Part shown: one piece after another, positions 5,315 to 6,904 of the stretch
Layout of the letters: every line of letters begins with the position of its first letter
How positions within the stretch are numbered: position 1 is the first letter of the stretch
From: Chloroflexota bacterium
GTDB taxonomy: Bacteria > Chloroflexota > UBA6077
Reading direction: 5' to 3'
Assembly: GCA_021788565.1 (NCBI GenBank)
Contig: JAJYKO010000290.1
Span: forward strand, 1 to 6,904
Length of the DNA stretch: 6,904 nucleotides
The notes under the pieces: model-generated
What the model was told of the DNA's origin: nothing
Seen by the model: only the letters and a program-made list of their open reading frames with translations
Database searches by the model: none
Translations under genes and position numbers: made by a program

Positions 5315-6904
5315 TTACTCTTGTGAGGGTGCGTACCCCGCCCGGGTGTACTCGTTCAGCCGCCGAGCGTACTGGCGCAGACGGCTGTCCACCAACTGGT
5401 GGACGGTCCCCAGGGGATAGCTCCCGTCCTCCGCCCGCTCCCCGGCAGGTACGCCCGTGAGCAGCTCGATCCCCTCATCAATGGAGCGAACCGACCAGAT
5501 GTGGAACCGGCCCTCCCGAACTGCCTGGACGGCCTCCTCCTTCAACATCAGCGTCTTGACGTTCGCCTCCGGCAGGATCACCCCCTGCTCTCCGGTAAGC
5601 CCCTTGGCCTTGCACACTTCGAAGAAGCCTTCCACCTTCTGGGTGACGCCGCCCACCGCCTGCACCCTGCCGTACTGGTTCACCGAGCCGGTCACAGCTA
5701 TCCCCTGACGCACGGGGAGACTCGACAGGGACGAGAGGAGCGCGTACAGCTCCGCGGAGGAGGCGCTGTCCCCGTCCACTTCACTGTAGAGCTGCTCGAA
5801 AGTCAGGGTGGCGGAAAGCGCCAGCGGATAGTCCTGGGCGTACCTGCCCGAAAGGTATCCGGAAAGGATAAGCACCCCTTTGGAATGGATGGGCCCCGAG
5901 AGTTTGATCTCTCGCTCGACGTTGACAACTCCGGTGGTGCCGATGGACGTGCGGGCCGTGATGCGCGAGGGGGTGCCGAAGGAGTAGTCGCCGTACATGG
6001 CAACGGAGAGGCCGTTAACCTGACCCTCTACCGCGCCCGCGACATCGATCATTATGGTGTTGTCCTCGATCATCTGCCGCATCCGCTCCTCCACCAGGCT
6101 GGAGCGGTACTCCTTGTGGCTGATGGCCCTGTCCACATCCTCCGCCATGACGAGGTCGTGCGCGTTCTTGCCCGCCCAGAAGCTGGCTTCCACGAGAAGG
6201 TCCACGATCTCGGAGAAGCGGGTGGTCAGCCGGGATTGGTCCTCCACCAGCCTGGAGCCCTGCTCCACGACTCGAGCTACTGCCTCCTTGTGGAAGTGTC
6301 GCAGACGCCGCTCGCGCACCTGCTTGCTGATGAAGCTGGCGTACCCCAGGACGTTCTCTTTCGAACGGTCCATATCTGGCGCGAAGTCGGCCTTCACCTT
6401 GAACAGCTTGCGGAAGTCCTCGTCCTGCGCGTATAGCAGGTAGTACACCGCGGGGCTGCCGATCAGTACCACCTTGAGGCGCAGGGGGATCGGCTCCGGT
6501 CGGAGGGTAGACGCCGGGACAGGGCTGAGTTGCTCGCCCATATTCTCTATCCTGGCCTCCCTGGTCTGGAGAGCGGTCTTCAGCGACTCCCAGACCAGGG
6601 GACTTACGAGAAGGTCCTGGGCATCCAGCAGAAGATAGCCCCCATTCGCTCTATGGAGGGCGCCGGCCTTAATCTGAGTAAAGTTGGTGGTCATCACCCC
6701 GAGGCGAGATTGGTACTCCAGGCGCCCCATCAGGTTGTAGTAGACGGGATTGTACTCCTCGATTACGGGCGCCCCGCGGGTCGTGCCGTTATCAACTAGA
6801 ACGTTCACCTTGTAGCGAGCGAGCCGCTCCTCTCGCATCGCGACCTCACCGTCGGGCGAAGCGGCCGGCTGACCTTCCTGCTTGGGGGCGCGGAAGTCGT
6901 CCAG
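5315..6904 (-). CDS. Lon-family (LonB-like, S16) ATP-dependent protease, C-terminal part
   Basis: The gene enters from the right edge: the frame is open through 6904, and the Met at 6838 is internal, since the 22 codons before it also read as protein. About 529 residues are visible of a protein usually near 800, so the N-terminus and Walker A lie outside. Numbering from the edge: a VNVLVDN segment (33-39), a Walker B-like YLLLDA (90-95) in HRANGGYLLLDA, a sensor-1-like VVLIGS (145-150), a helical lid region (about 180-260), then the S16 protease domain. The latter contains GQVNGLSV, SRITAR, HSKGVLILSGYL (340-351), the catalytic Ser380 in GDSAS and the catalytic Lys423 in GGVTQK, followed by TGEQGVILPEANV. 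Both members of the Ser-Lys dyad are present, so it should be active. This layout matches the AAA_32 plus Lon_C family, cytosolic ATP-driven degradation of unfolded or regulatory proteins, rather than classical LonA with its LAN domain. Confidence 0.93.
   Translation of the reverse strand: MDDFRAPKQEGQPAASPDGEVAMREERLARYKVNVLVDNGTTRGAPVIEEYNPVYYNLMGRLEYQSRLGVMTTNFTQIKAGALHRANGGYLLLDAQDLLVSPLVWESLKTALQTREARIENMGEQLSPVPASTLRPEPIPLRLKVVLIGSPAVYYLLYAQDEDFRKLFKVKADFAPDMDRSKENVLGYASFISKQVRERRLRHFHKEAVARVVEQGSRLVEDQSRLTTRFSEIVDLLVEASFWAGKNAHDLVMAEDVDRAISHKEYRSSLVEERMRQMIEDNTIMIDVAGAVEGQVNGLSVAMYGDYSFGTPSRITARTSIGTTGVVNVEREIKLSGPIHSKGVLILSGYLSGRYAQDYPLALSATLTFEQLYSEVDGDSASSAELYALLSSLSSLPVRQGIAVTGSVNQYGRVQAVGGVTQKVEGFFEVCKAKGLTGEQGVILPEANVKTLMLKEEAVQAVREGRFHIWSVRSIDEGIELLTGVPAGERAEDGSYPLGTVHQLVDSRLRQYARRLNEYTRAGYAPSQE

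Noticed and set aside
5399..6436. 345-codon plus-strand open frame opposite the Lon-like gene
   Set aside because: It is a shadow of high-GC coding sequence; the minus strand carries complete protease motifs including the Ser-Lys dyad.
1..6904. CRISPR array, tRNA, rRNA or insertion sequence ends
   Set aside because: No regularly spaced direct repeats, cloverleaf with a T-loop signature, rRNA-like blocks, transposase motifs or terminal inverted repeats were seen.

Overview
The window is high-GC bacterial DNA (about 60% by eye). It reads as an ordinary chromosomal segment with a decayed phage remnant at its left end. I cannot name the organism. A LonB-like AAA/S16 protease, a DUF6282-type hydrolase and an SHS-like MFS transporter would suit a Chloroflexota (Dehalococcoidia-like) or similar environmental bacterium, probably a metagenome assembly. 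That placement rests on remembered family resemblance and is weak.

Layout, left to right. (1) 1-823: the C-terminal part of a phage terminase large subunit (86-499, +) with no intact start, then about 320 bases of G-rich sequence with no gene I can support. A run of five G-tracts overlaps the terminase stop codon. (2) 824-1396 (-): an unnamed 190-residue protein with a clear PD-(D/E)XK nuclease-like core. (3) 1397-1866: a divergent intergenic region with a good + strand promoter candidate at 1508-1536, an imperfect dyad beside it and a long untranslated leader. (4) 1867-3174 (+): a 12-helix MFS transporter of the sialate/lactate (SHS-like) type. (5) 3176-3229: a 21-bp hairpin exactly between two convergent genes. 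(6) 3246-4136 (-): a DUF6282-like metal-dependent TIM-barrel hydrolase with a very good Shine-Dalgarno. (7) 4262-4498 (-): a small 78-codon gene that is visible only if two compensating single-base frameshifts are allowed. (8) 4562-5218 (-): a second, apparently unrelated PD-(D/E)XK-like protein. (9) 5315-6904 (-): the C-terminal two thirds of a Lon-family ATP-dependent protease, running off the right edge, with a 13-bp inverted repeat just after its stop.

Genes 6 to 9 all read leftward but are separated by gaps of about 100 bases with hairpins, so they look like separate transcription units. The transporter and the DUF6282 enzyme converge on one hairpin. They could serve the same small-molecule pathway, but nothing in the sequence shows it. 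The least explained items are the two orphan PD-(D/E)XK proteins and the doubly frameshifted small gene. I see no clear new multi-gene system here.
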